Source: Micromonospora ureilytica | GTDB taxonomy: Bacteria > Actinomycetota > Actinomycetes > Mycobacteriales > Micromonosporaceae | Direction: 5' to 3' | Assembly (NCBI RefSeq): GCF_015751765.1 | Contig: NZ_JADOTX010000001.1 | Coordinates: 3,534,001 to 3,598,000, forward strand | Length of the DNA: 64,000 bases | In this document: in pieces, positions 15,130 to 22,774 of the stretch | How the letters are laid out: each line of letters starts with the position of its first letter | Numbering within the stretch: the first letter of the stretch is position 1 | The notes under the pieces: generated by a model | The model's database searches: none | Seen by the model: the letters and a program-made list of their open reading frames with translations, nothing else | What the model was told of the DNA's origin: nothing | Position numbers and translations under genes: made by a program

Positions 15130-15145
15130 GCTAAAACGGTTTAGT
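15130..15145 (+). promoter_or_regulatory. Third LacI-type operator, before the GH32/43-like gene
   Basis: GCTAAAACGGTTTAGT: same arms as at 837 and 13882 except for the last base. It ends 15 bases before the ATG at 15161, so the transcript must have a very short or no leader (TAGGTT at 15148-15153 might be the -10). Confidence 0.65.
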
Positions 15146-15160
15146 GCTAGGTTTCCGACC

Positions 15161-16099
15161 ATGCTTCGTCTACCCGACCACTGGGTGTGGGACAGCTGGT
15201 ACGCGCGCGACGACAACGGCCTCTGGCACGTGTTCTTCCTGCGCGCGTCCCGCGCCCTGCACGACCCGCACCGCCGCCACCGCCGCGCCACCATCGGCCA
15301 CGCCGTCTCGACGGACCTGCGCTCGTGGCGCCTGGTCGCCGACGCCGTGGTCCCCGCCGACGCGCCCAGCTGGGACGACCTGGCGACCTGGACAGGCTGC
15401 ACGGTCCGCGGGCCGGACGGACGGTGGTACCTGTTCTACACCGGGGTCGGTCACGCCGAGGACGGGCTCGTCCAACGCATCGGACTGGCCGTCTCCGACG
15501 ACCTGATGACGTGGCACCGGCACGGCACCGAACCGATCGTCCAGGCCGACCCCACCTGGTACGAGCTGCTGGACAAGGACCTGTGGTACGAGCAGGCGTG
15601 GCGTGACCCCTGGGTGTTCCCCGACCCCGACGGCGGGGGTTGGCACATGCTCATCACCGCCCGCGCCAACACCGGGCCGGCGAACACCCGAGGCGTCGTC
15701 GGCCACGCCACCTCCACCGACCTCGTCACCTGGACCGTCGCGCCACCGCTGTCGACCCCGGCCGGCTTCGGTCACCTGGAGGTGCCCCAGGTCGCCGTCC
15801 TCGGCGGGCAGCCGCTGCTGCTGTTCTCCACCGACGCCACCGGCAGCGCTCGGCGCGACGACCACCGGATCTGGGTGGCGACCGGCGAGACCACCCTCGG
15901 ACCGTGGGACATCGCGTCCGCCCAGCCCTTCGCGCACCCGCACCTGTACGCGCCCCGACTGGTTCCCGGACCCGCCGACGACTGGTCCCTCATCGGTTTC
16001 CTCGACCACGTCGACGGAACATTCGTCGGGGAACTCACCGACCCCATCCCGGTCCGCTACGGCCCCTCGACCGGGTTGACAGTCGTCCAGGAGCCGTAA
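15161..16099 (+). CDS. Cytoplasmic GH32/GH43-like beta-propeller glycosidase
   Basis: 312 residues from the ATG at 15161, immediately after the operator; no clear ribosome site, possibly leaderless. No signal peptide. The chain is a five-bladed propeller of clan GH-J/GH-F type, with candidate catalytic residues Asp in WDSWYARDDNG, Asp in the AWRDPWVF motif (RDP as in GH32) and Glu in HLEVPQV. Probably cleaves the oligosaccharide imported by the operon at 10639-13765. Assignment between GH32 and GH43 cannot be settled by eye; fructoside or arabinoside substrates are both possible. Confidence 0.72.
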   Translation: MLRLPDHWVWDSWYARDDNGLWHVFFLRASRALHDPHRRHRRATIGHAVSTDLRSWRLVADAVVPADAPSWDDLATWTGCTVRGPDGRWYLFYTGVGHAEDGLVQRIGLAVSDDLMTWHRHGTEPIVQADPTWYELLDKDLWYEQAWRDPWVFPDPDGGGWHMLITARANTGPANTRGVVGHATSTDLVTWTVAPPLSTPAGFGHLEVPQVAVLGGQPLLLFSTDATGSARRDDHRIWVATGETTLGPWDIASAQPFAHPHLYAPRLVPGPADDWSLIGFLDHVDGTFVGELTDPIPVRYGPSTGLTVVQEP

Positions 16100-16102
16100 C
16101 CG

Positions 16103-16145
16103 GACAGGTCCGGGCCGAGGCGTCTCGCCCCGACCCGGACCTGTC
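16103..16145. terminator. Bidirectional terminator hairpin
   Basis: GACAGGTCCGGG (16103-16114) pairs with CCCGGACCTGTC (16134-16145), 12 bp, 19-base loop. It lies between convergent genes ending at 16099 and 16163. Confidence 0.65.
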
Positions 16146-16162
16146 GAGGTCCAGCTACCGGA

Positions 16163-18556
16163 TCAGCTGCGCACCTGCCACTGCTGGTTGGTGCCGCCGC
16201 TGCAGGCCCAGAGGATCAACTTCGTGCCGTTCGCCGTCGCGGCACCGTTCGCGTCCAGGCAGAGACCCGACTGCACGCCGGTGATCGTGCCGTTGGAGTT
16301 GATGTTCCACTGCTGGTTCGTGCCACCGTTGCAGTCCCAGATCACCACCTTCGTGCCGTTGACGGTGCCCTGGCCGGAGGCGTCCAGGCACTTGGTGCCG
16401 TAGACCATGAGCTGCCGGCTCGCGGTGTGGGTCCACCGCTGGTTGGCGACGTTACTGATGCAGTCCCAGATCTGGGCCTGAGTGCCGTTGGTCGTGCTGG
16501 AGTTTCCGATCTCGGCGCAACGACCCGACTGAGCGCCCACGAGCTGCACGTTCGTCGGGTTGGTGCTGCCACCGCTCTGCACGCCGGCCGTGTTGATCAC
16601 CGTTTGCGCGCCCGACGGCCAGTTGCCGTTGCTGACCGTGACGTTGCCGTTGACCACGTTGCCGCGGTCGCCGTTTGTCACGTTCGTGCTGTTGTTCGTC
16701 GACCAGTTGTTGGTGACGGTGTAGTTGCCCATGTTCTCCGCGTACCAGTAGTTGGCGGTGGCCCAGGTGCCGGTGGAGGAGAACACGTTGTTGCGGGCGG
16801 TGTAGTAGCGCGAGCCCTCGTCGAAGTAGAGCCCGAACCAGCCGTTGGTGCGCAGGCAGTAGTTCTCGGCGATCAACCCGCCCGGGTTCGCCGACAGCGA
16901 GTAGATGCACCCGCCGTCGGTCATCTGCTGCATGACGTCGTGCACGTAGTTGCCGATGACCTGGTTGTTGGCCGCGGTGGTCGCCGTGGAGTACCGCGGC
17001 TGGTAGTTGTACAGGCCCCGGTTCGCGTAGTGCTGGCTGCCGCCGGCGTCGTTGGCGCCCCAGCCGTAGCCGACCGACAGGCCGGTGTACGGCATGTTGT
17101 AGACCTCGTTGTGCGAGACCAGCGAGGTGTTCACGTAGGTCGTGAGGATCGAGACGACGCCCCGGTACTCCAGACCGAGATCATGCACCTTGTTGTTGCT
17201 GATGGTGACGTTGCGGTTGACCATCCGCTGGTCACTGGGGTGGTGGGCGTCGGCCCGCACGCCGCCGACCACGACGCCACCTGCGGAGTTGCGGGCGATC
17301 TCGGAGCGGGTGACGGTGATGTTGTTGGCCCCCAGGCCGACGCCGCTGGCGTGGGCGTTGGCGTCGTTGCCGATGCCGATCGCGGTCTGCCCGAGGTTGA
17401 CGAACTGGGAGTCGCTGAAGCTGATGGTGTTCGCGGCGGAGACCTGCACGGCGGCGGGCATCTGGTTCCAGTTCGGCCGGGTGGCCTCGAACTGGGGGCA
17501 GCCGGCCTGGCAGGAGGTCAGCGCGTCGGACGGACGGGACCAGGTGCCGGTGATGTGGGCGCCGGTCTGCTGGTCGGCGAAACCGTTGCTGCTGCTCGGG
17601 CCGAGCCAGCTGGTGCCGGTGAAGGTGATCCCGCTGAACGAGATGTGGTGCGCGGGCGCGTCGTAGGTGCCGCCGACGTTCACCAGGGACTGCAACTGCG
17701 GCAGCTCCACGCTGACCGAGCTCATGTTCTGTCCGCTGAGCGGGATGTAGTTGAGCTGGCCGTTGCTGGGATTGAGGTACCACTCCCCCGCCGAGTCCAG
17801 GAACTCGTACGCGTTGGCCAGGTAGAACGGGCCGGCGCGGTGCGGGCTGGAGAGGGTGTCGAACCCGAAGGTGTTGTTGTTCCACGCGGGCTGCTGCATC
17901 GTCAGGAAGTTTCCGCTGATGCTCTGCACCGGCGAGTACCGGTCGGTGAACGAGCCGACGCTCTCCACCTCGACCCGGTTCTGGTTGCCGAGGTTGTTGA
18001 GGTAGTTGAGCGCGCCGTTGGTGAACCGCATGCCGGACGTGGTGAAGGTGAAGTCGGAGCGGTTGACGGCGGTGCGTGCCCGGGTGGCGACGGCCCCGTT
18101 GACGTAGAGCTGACGGGAGTCGAGCCCGGCGCCGACGTTGGCGCGCCAGATGTTCTTCCCGGAGTCGACGAGAGACCAGCCGGTGACCGCCCGGGCGCCG
18201 GTGATGGTCGGACGTGCGCCGGAGGCCGCCCGCCAGATCACCTGATAGCCGTTGTTGCCCGAGTCGGCCGCGGTGAACCGCAGCGGCGACGAGAGCCGGT
18301 ACGCGCCGTTGGCCAACTCCACCACGATGTCACCGGACATCGAGCTGTTGATCGCCCGCACCGCGGTCTGCGCGGCACTCAGCGAACACGGTTGGCTGGC
18401 CGAACACGTCGTGCCGGTGCCGGAGGGGGAGGCGTAGAGGGTGGTGGTGGCCGCGAGGGCCGGGGACGCCGAGGCGGTTACCGCGACCATTGCGGTCACC
18501 GCTGTCGCGGCGGCGCCGGCCAGCAGTCGGCGCAGCGACGAAAGGGACGAGGACAC
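16163..18556 (-). CDS. Secreted right-handed beta-helix glycosidase with ricin-type lectin domain
   Basis: 797 residues from the GTG at 18556 (AGGAG 9 bases upstream), which gives a normal signal peptide (ends SPALAATTT). The alternative ATG at 18640 overlaps the previous stop but would add 28 low-complexity residues. About 35-640 form a parallel beta-helix with GEWYLNPSNGQLNYIP and repeated turns such as NNKVHDLG, NNQVIGNYVHD and ARNNVFSSTGTW, resembling GH120/GH141-type proteins. The last 130 residues are a CBM13 lectin (three repeats with QRW, QQW, QQW and CLDA). Sixth gene of the ribose-type ABC operon, so it likely releases the sugar the operon imports. Substrate unknown. Confidence 0.75.
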   Translation of the reverse strand: MSSSLSSLRRLLAGAAATAVTAMVAVTASASPALAATTTLYASPSGTGTTCSASQPCSLSAAQTAVRAINSSMSGDIVVELANGAYRLSSPLRFTAADSGNNGYQVIWRAASGARPTITGARAVTGWSLVDSGKNIWRANVGAGLDSRQLYVNGAVATRARTAVNRSDFTFTTSGMRFTNGALNYLNNLGNQNRVEVESVGSFTDRYSPVQSISGNFLTMQQPAWNNNTFGFDTLSSPHRAGPFYLANAYEFLDSAGEWYLNPSNGQLNYIPLSGQNMSSVSVELPQLQSLVNVGGTYDAPAHHISFSGITFTGTSWLGPSSSNGFADQQTGAHITGTWSRPSDALTSCQAGCPQFEATRPNWNQMPAAVQVSAANTISFSDSQFVNLGQTAIGIGNDANAHASGVGLGANNITVTRSEIARNSAGGVVVGGVRADAHHPSDQRMVNRNVTISNNKVHDLGLEYRGVVSILTTYVNTSLVSHNEVYNMPYTGLSVGYGWGANDAGGSQHYANRGLYNYQPRYSTATTAANNQVIGNYVHDVMQQMTDGGCIYSLSANPGGLIAENYCLRTNGWFGLYFDEGSRYYTARNNVFSSTGTWATANYWYAENMGNYTVTNNWSTNNSTNVTNGDRGNVVNGNVTVSNGNWPSGAQTVINTAGVQSGGSTNPTNVQLVGAQSGRCAEIGNSSTTNGTQAQIWDCISNVANQRWTHTASRQLMVYGTKCLDASGQGTVNGTKVVIWDCNGGTNQQWNINSNGTITGVQSGLCLDANGAATANGTKLILWACSGGTNQQWQVRS

Positions 18557-18636
18557 GGGACGGTGCTCCTGACGTGAGTTCGGGTTGGGGGTGGCGGAAC
18601 GGCCTCGACCAGCACGGGGGTTGCGGGTCGCGGCGG

Positions 18637-19488
18637 TCATCCGAGGATCTCCCGGAGGTAGCGCAGGCCGTCCGTGGCGAGACGGTCCTGCGAGGGGGCC
18701 AACGGACGCCAGATCGCCGCGGCGACCGCGATGGCCTCGTTTTCCCCGGTGAACGACTCGATGCAGATCGCGCCCTGGTAGCCGGTGTCCCGCAGGACGG
18801 CGAAGAAGCGGGGCCAGTCGAAGTGGTCAGCACCGGGTGCGCCCCGGTTGGAGCCGCTGACCTGGACGTGCTTGATGTGCGGGCCAGCGACGGCGAGGGC
18901 CGCGTAGGGGTCGGCCTCCTCGATGTTCATGTGGTACGTATCGATCATGATGCCGACGTTCGGCGGAAGCCCGTCGATCAACTCGACCGTCTGCTCGATC
19001 GTGTTGACGACGCTCGTCTCGTAGCGATTCAACGCCTCGACACCGATGCTCACGCCCAGCTCGCCGGCTTCCTCGGCAACAGGCGCCAGGGCCCGCCGGA
19101 AATCCGCGTAGCAGGCCGCGCGAGCCGCCGGTGACATCCGCCAGGTGCGGCCGACCGAGGCGTACGCGGGACCGCCGACGCACGGAGCGCCGACGGCCGC
19201 CGCGCTCGCCACGCAGCCCTTGAGGTACGCCACCGTCGACTCGACCACCGCGGGCGCGGCGTCGACCAGCTCCCGCCCCGGCGAGGTGACCACGCAGACA
19301 CCGGCGGCGACGAGGCCGTGCGCCGCCAACAGGTCCCGGGTACGGATCGGGTCCCAGTCGCCGGGCTGCTCGATCGGCAACTCGACAGCGTCGAAGCCGA
19401 ACGCGGCGATCCGCGGGATCAGCTCGGCCAGGGCCTTGTCGTCGACCGGCGAGGCCCAGACCCAGGGGTTGACGCCGATGGCGTACAT
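18637..19488 (-). CDS. Sugar epimerase/isomerase, TIM barrel (ketose 3-epimerase family)
   Basis: 283 residues; ATG at 19488, 6 bases after the binding-protein stop. Begins GVNPWVW and has the metal-binding and catalytic set of D-tagatose/D-psicose 3-epimerases: Glu in GVEALNRYE, Asp and His in IDTYHMNIEE, HVQVSGSNRG, and Glu in CIESF. Cytoplasmic; interconverts ketoses or related sugars at C3. Fits as the first metabolic step for the sugar imported by the ABC genes of the same operon. The related hydroxypyruvate isomerase-type families share this fold, so substrate is an inference. Confidence 0.82.
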   Translation of the reverse strand: MYAIGVNPWVWASPVDDKALAELIPRIAAFGFDAVELPIEQPGDWDPIRTRDLLAAHGLVAAGVCVVTSPGRELVDAAPAVVESTVAYLKGCVASAAAVGAPCVGGPAYASVGRTWRMSPAARAACYADFRRALAPVAEEAGELGVSIGVEALNRYETSVVNTIEQTVELIDGLPPNVGIMIDTYHMNIEEADPYAALAVAGPHIKHVQVSGSNRGAPGADHFDWPRFFAVLRDTGYQGAICIESFTGENEAIAVAAAIWRPLAPSQDRLATDGLRYLREILG

Positions 19489-19494
19489 CAGGGC

Positions 19495-20679
19495 CTACTT
19501 CCAGCGCTGCGGGTAGCCGGGCAGGTCGGTGCAACCGCACATCGCGTAGTGCAGCGGCGGCATGCCCGCGTCGAGGTACTGGTCCAGGTTGTCCTGGGTG
19601 ACGGTCGGCTGCGGCAGCTTCCACGGGCTGGACACCTGCTGGCCGTCGAGGATCTGCAGCGCCGCGATGATCGGCGTACGCCACTGGTAGGTCGGGTAGG
19701 TCGGCGCGATGGCGGTGAGCTTCTTGTCCTTCCAGATCTTCAGGAAGTCGAGCTGGTCCTCACCGTTCATCGGCGGAACGGGCTTGCCCGCGTCCTGGAA
19801 CGCCTCGACCGCCGCGACTGCCACCGCGCCGGCGTCCATCCAGACTCCGTCGATCGTGCCGTACCGCTGGATGTAGTCGTCGACGATCTTCTTGGTCTTG
19901 GCCGGATCACCGTCGGTGAACTCGACACCGACGACGTCGACCTTCGCCTTGTCGAACGCCACCTTCGCCGCCGACCAGCGGGTCTCCAGGACGTCGACGC
20001 CGGGCAGGATCCGCAGGGCGAGGACCTTGCCGCCGGGCTTCATCTTCTGGCTGACGAACTCGGCGCCGACGTGGCCGAACCCGTAACCGCCGATGGGGTT
20101 GATGAACGTCACCGGGCACTTCGTGTTGACACCACGGTCGAAGACGACGACCGGCAGCCCGGCCTTGCAGGCCGCCTCGACGGCCGGGGTGAGCGTGGCG
20201 GTGGTGTTCGGCGAGACGATGAGGGCGTCGCAGCCCTTGCCGAGCAGATCGTTGATGTCCGCGATCTGCTTCTGGTCCTTGCCCTCGGCGTCGACGTGCA
20301 CGAACTCCTTGATGCGGCTCTTCTGCGCCTCGACCTCGGCCTGCATGGTCTTGAACCCGACCTGACGCCACGGGTTGTTCAGGGCCGCGTTCGAGAAGCA
20401 GATCTTGTGTGGACCGCTCTTCTTGAACTTGGCGGTGTCGACCATCGTCGGGTTGAGCACCTGCTCCCACGGCTTGTCGGCCGGGCCCGTCGGTGCCGCG
20501 TCGAGCAGCGCGAGCTCGGCGTCGTAGTCGGCCTGTACGAAGAACTTCGACTGGTCCCCGGTGCCGGACCCAGCGGCGGAGGATGCACTCCCCGACGGGC
20601 CTGCGGCCGGTTCGTCGGTGGAACAGGCGGCTAGGGACAGCAGGGTGACAGCGGCAAGCGCCGCCATGGAACGTCGCAC
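19495..20679 (-). CDS. Ribose/rhizopine-type ABC substrate-binding lipoprotein (CUT2)
   Basis: 394 residues; GTG at 20679 with AAAGGGG 8 bases upstream. Lipobox LSLAACST. A Gly/Ser-rich linker is followed by a periplasmic-binding-protein type I fold: KICFSNAALNNPWRQVGFKTM, DINDLLGKGCDALIVSPN, LPVVVFDRGVN. Binds a monosaccharide outside the cell for the two RbsC-type permeases and the RbsA-type ATPase upstream in the same operon. An extra stretch before the fold (about 45-90) is longer than in RbsB. Confidence 0.88.
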   Translation of the reverse strand: MRRSMAALAAVTLLSLAACSTDEPAAGPSGSASSAAGSGTGDQSKFFVQADYDAELALLDAAPTGPADKPWEQVLNPTMVDTAKFKKSGPHKICFSNAALNNPWRQVGFKTMQAEVEAQKSRIKEFVHVDAEGKDQKQIADINDLLGKGCDALIVSPNTTATLTPAVEAACKAGLPVVVFDRGVNTKCPVTFINPIGGYGFGHVGAEFVSQKMKPGGKVLALRILPGVDVLETRWSAAKVAFDKAKVDVVGVEFTDGDPAKTKKIVDDYIQRYGTIDGVWMDAGAVAVAAVEAFQDAGKPVPPMNGEDQLDFLKIWKDKKLTAIAPTYPTYQWRTPIIAALQILDGQQVSSPWKLPQPTVTQDNLDQYLDAGMPPLHYAMCGCTDLPGYPQRWK

Positions 20680-20692
20680 TATGGTTTCCCCT

Positions 20693-21676
20693 TTATCTCG
20701 ACGAAGAACGCGTTGCCGAGACCGCCACGGCGAGCAGGATGATCGCGCCCTGGACGGTCGACCTGAGGGCGCCGGAGACGCCGTAGAAATTCATGAGGGC
20801 GAACAGCAGTTCGAGGGTCAGCGCGCCGAGCATCGCTCCGACGACCGCGCCGCGACCCCCGCCGAGCGCCACACCACCGAGGACGACCGCGGTGATCGCA
20901 CCGAACTCCAGGCCCGCTCCGGCCTGGAACGACACGCCGCTGTAGCCGCCCAACAGGATCGCCGCCACCGCCGCCGCGAGCCCGCTGAGGATGAAGGCGA
21001 AAGTCCGGGTACGCCATACGCGTACCCCACTCAGCTCGGCGGTGCGCGGGTTGTCGCCGACGGCGACGAGCGTCCGACCGAAGTCGGACCGCATCAGCAG
21101 CACCGCCGCCACCGCGACGACCACCAGGACCACAAGCGCGAACGGCACGCGGCCCAGCACCGGAACGTCCTCGAAGGCGCGGCGGCCGAACCGCCGGAAC
21201 TCCTCGGAGAGCCCACCCTTCGGGGCGCCGTCGGACCACAGGTAGACCGCGCCCACCAGGATCAGGAACATGCCGAGGGTGGTGATGAACGACGGCACCC
21301 GCAGCCGCGTCGTGATCAGGCCGTTGACCAGCCCGACCAGTGCTCCGAAGGCGAGCAGGAGCAGCACCACCGGCCAGGTACGCGCCGGGTCGCTGTCGAT
21401 CAGCCGGGCGGCGACCACCACCTGCGCGGTGACCAGCGACCCGACCGAGAGATCGAACTCACCGGAGACGATCACGAAGTACTGACCGGCGGCGAGCAGG
21501 ATGATCGGCGCCGAACGACCGAGGAAGGACATCAGCGACGGCGGGGCCAGGAAGTCGGGCTGCCGAATGCCGACGAGGACCAACAGCACCGCGAGAATCG
21601 CGAGGATCGGCAGGACACCACCGGGACGCACCCGCGGCAGACGCAGCGACAGGGAACGGGGCTGGACGGTCTGCAT
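20693..21676 (-). CDS. Ribose-type ABC permease (RbsC family), second subunit
   Basis: 327 residues; ATG at 21676, 2 bases after the stop of the preceding permease. Eight to ten hydrophobic segments and family motifs GEFDLSVGSL, VPSFITTLGMFLILVG and LSGVRVWRTRTFAFILSGL. With the permease at 21679 it forms a heterodimeric channel, which is less common than the RbsC homodimer. Confidence 0.88.
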   Translation of the reverse strand: MQTVQPRSLSLRLPRVRPGGVLPILAILAVLLVLVGIRQPDFLAPPSLMSFLGRSAPIILLAAGQYFVIVSGEFDLSVGSLVTAQVVVAARLIDSDPARTWPVVLLLLAFGALVGLVNGLITTRLRVPSFITTLGMFLILVGAVYLWSDGAPKGGLSEEFRRFGRRAFEDVPVLGRVPFALVVLVVVAVAAVLLMRSDFGRTLVAVGDNPRTAELSGVRVWRTRTFAFILSGLAAAVAAILLGGYSGVSFQAGAGLEFGAITAVVLGGVALGGGRGAVVGAMLGALTLELLFALMNFYGVSGALRSTVQGAIILLAVAVSATRSSSR

Positions 21677-21678
21677 GG

Positions 21679-22650
21679 CTAGGCCGCCTTTCGCATGGCC
21701 CGGCGGGCGTAGACGGCGACCGCGGCGATGATGATGACGCCCCGGATCACCTGCTTGAAGAAGGCGTCGACCTCGAGCTGGTTGAAGATGGCGTCGATGC
21801 TGGCGAGCAGCAGCACCCCGCCGACCGTGCCGACGACGCCGCCGCGCCCACCGGCGAGGGCGGTCCCGCCGATCACCACCGCGGCGATCGACTCCAGGTC
21901 GTAGAGGCCCTCGGTGCCGACGCGCGGGGCACCCGAGCCGAGCCGACTGGCGAGATAGATGCCGGCGAGCCCCGCGCACATCGAACACAGGACGTGGGCG
22001 GTGACGAGGACCCGGTCGTTGCGGACACCGGAGAGCCGGGCCACCTCCGGATCCCCGCCGACGGCGACCAGATGGTGGCCGAAGCGGGTCCGCGAGAGCG
22101 CGAACCAGGCCGCCGCGGTCACGGCGATCAGCAGCAGGAACGACACTGGCACCGGCCCCACGCGCTGGTAGCCGAGCGCCTGCACCAGCGAGGGTGCGGT
22201 GGTGCCGGCCGGGCCGTCGTAGCCGTTGTCGAGGTAACCCTTGAGCAGCAGCCCGACGCCGAGGGTCGCGATGAACGCGTTGACCCGGAACCTGGTGACG
22301 AGGAGCCCGTTGAGCAGCCCGACGCCGGCGCTGACGACGAGCACCAGACCGATCGCCGGCAGCACCGCACCGTCGCTGCCGTTCATCGTCTCGGCCGCGA
22401 CCAGAGTGCTGAGGCTGATCACGTACGCCACCGAGAGGTCGAGCGAGCCCCCCAGGATCACCAGGGTCTGGCCGACCGCGACCAACCCGAGACCGGCGGC
22501 GACGTGCAGCAGACTCACCGTCGTGGACTGGTTGAAGAGCTGACCGCCGTCGAGCAGGACGACCAGCCAGCCGATCGTCAGGGTGAGGGTCAGTGCCACG
22601 AACACGCCCGGTACGGAACGCCGGGCCGGCAGCAGCGACAAAGCGCTCAC
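21679..22650 (-). CDS. Ribose-type ABC permease (RbsC family), first subunit
   Basis: 323 residues; GTG at 22650 with GAGGTGG 5 bases upstream. Motifs GGSLDLSVAYVISL, VNAFIATLGVGLLLKG and IGGTALAGGRGGVVGT. Its start codon lies at the end of a 59-bp tandem repeat and overlaps the stop of a possible 20-codon reading frame as GTGA. Works with the permease at 20693 and the ATPase at 22765. Confidence 0.88.
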   Translation of the reverse strand: MSALSLLPARRSVPGVFVALTLTLTIGWLVVLLDGGQLFNQSTTVSLLHVAAGLGLVAVGQTLVILGGSLDLSVAYVISLSTLVAAETMNGSDGAVLPAIGLVLVVSAGVGLLNGLLVTRFRVNAFIATLGVGLLLKGYLDNGYDGPAGTTAPSLVQALGYQRVGPVPVSFLLLIAVTAAAWFALSRTRFGHHLVAVGGDPEVARLSGVRNDRVLVTAHVLCSMCAGLAGIYLASRLGSGAPRVGTEGLYDLESIAAVVIGGTALAGGRGGVVGTVGGVLLLASIDAIFNQLEVDAFFKQVIRGVIIIAAVAVYARRAMRKAA

Positions 22651-22774
22651 TGGGCCACCTCGGTTCGCGACTGCGGGGCTCGCAACCCCGGCTCACTCCT
22701 CGCGCTCACTGGGCCACCTCGGTTCGCGACTGCGGGGCTCGCAACCCCGGCTCACTCCTCGCGCTCACTGGGCC
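22643..22774 (-). repeat. Tandem 59-bp direct repeat creating chained mini reading frames
   Basis: Two perfect 59-base units (22651-22709 and 22710-22768) plus flanking partial matches. On the minus strand each unit begins with GTG overlapping the previous stop (GTGA) and encodes MSARSEPGLRAPQSRTEVAQ before a stop that again overlaps the next GTG: 22768-22706, then 22709-22647, then the permease start at 22650. Each unit also carries GAGGTGG before the next GTG. The unit contains a CGGGG/CCCCG hairpin. From memory, related sequences recur at gene ends in Micromonosporaceae; this is unverified. Confidence 0.8.

Noticed and set aside
18556..18640. ATG at 18640 overlapping the epimerase stop as start of the beta-helix gene
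   Set aside because: Possible for translational coupling, but it adds 28 low-complexity residues before the signal peptide; the GTG at 18556 has a better site. Not fully excluded.
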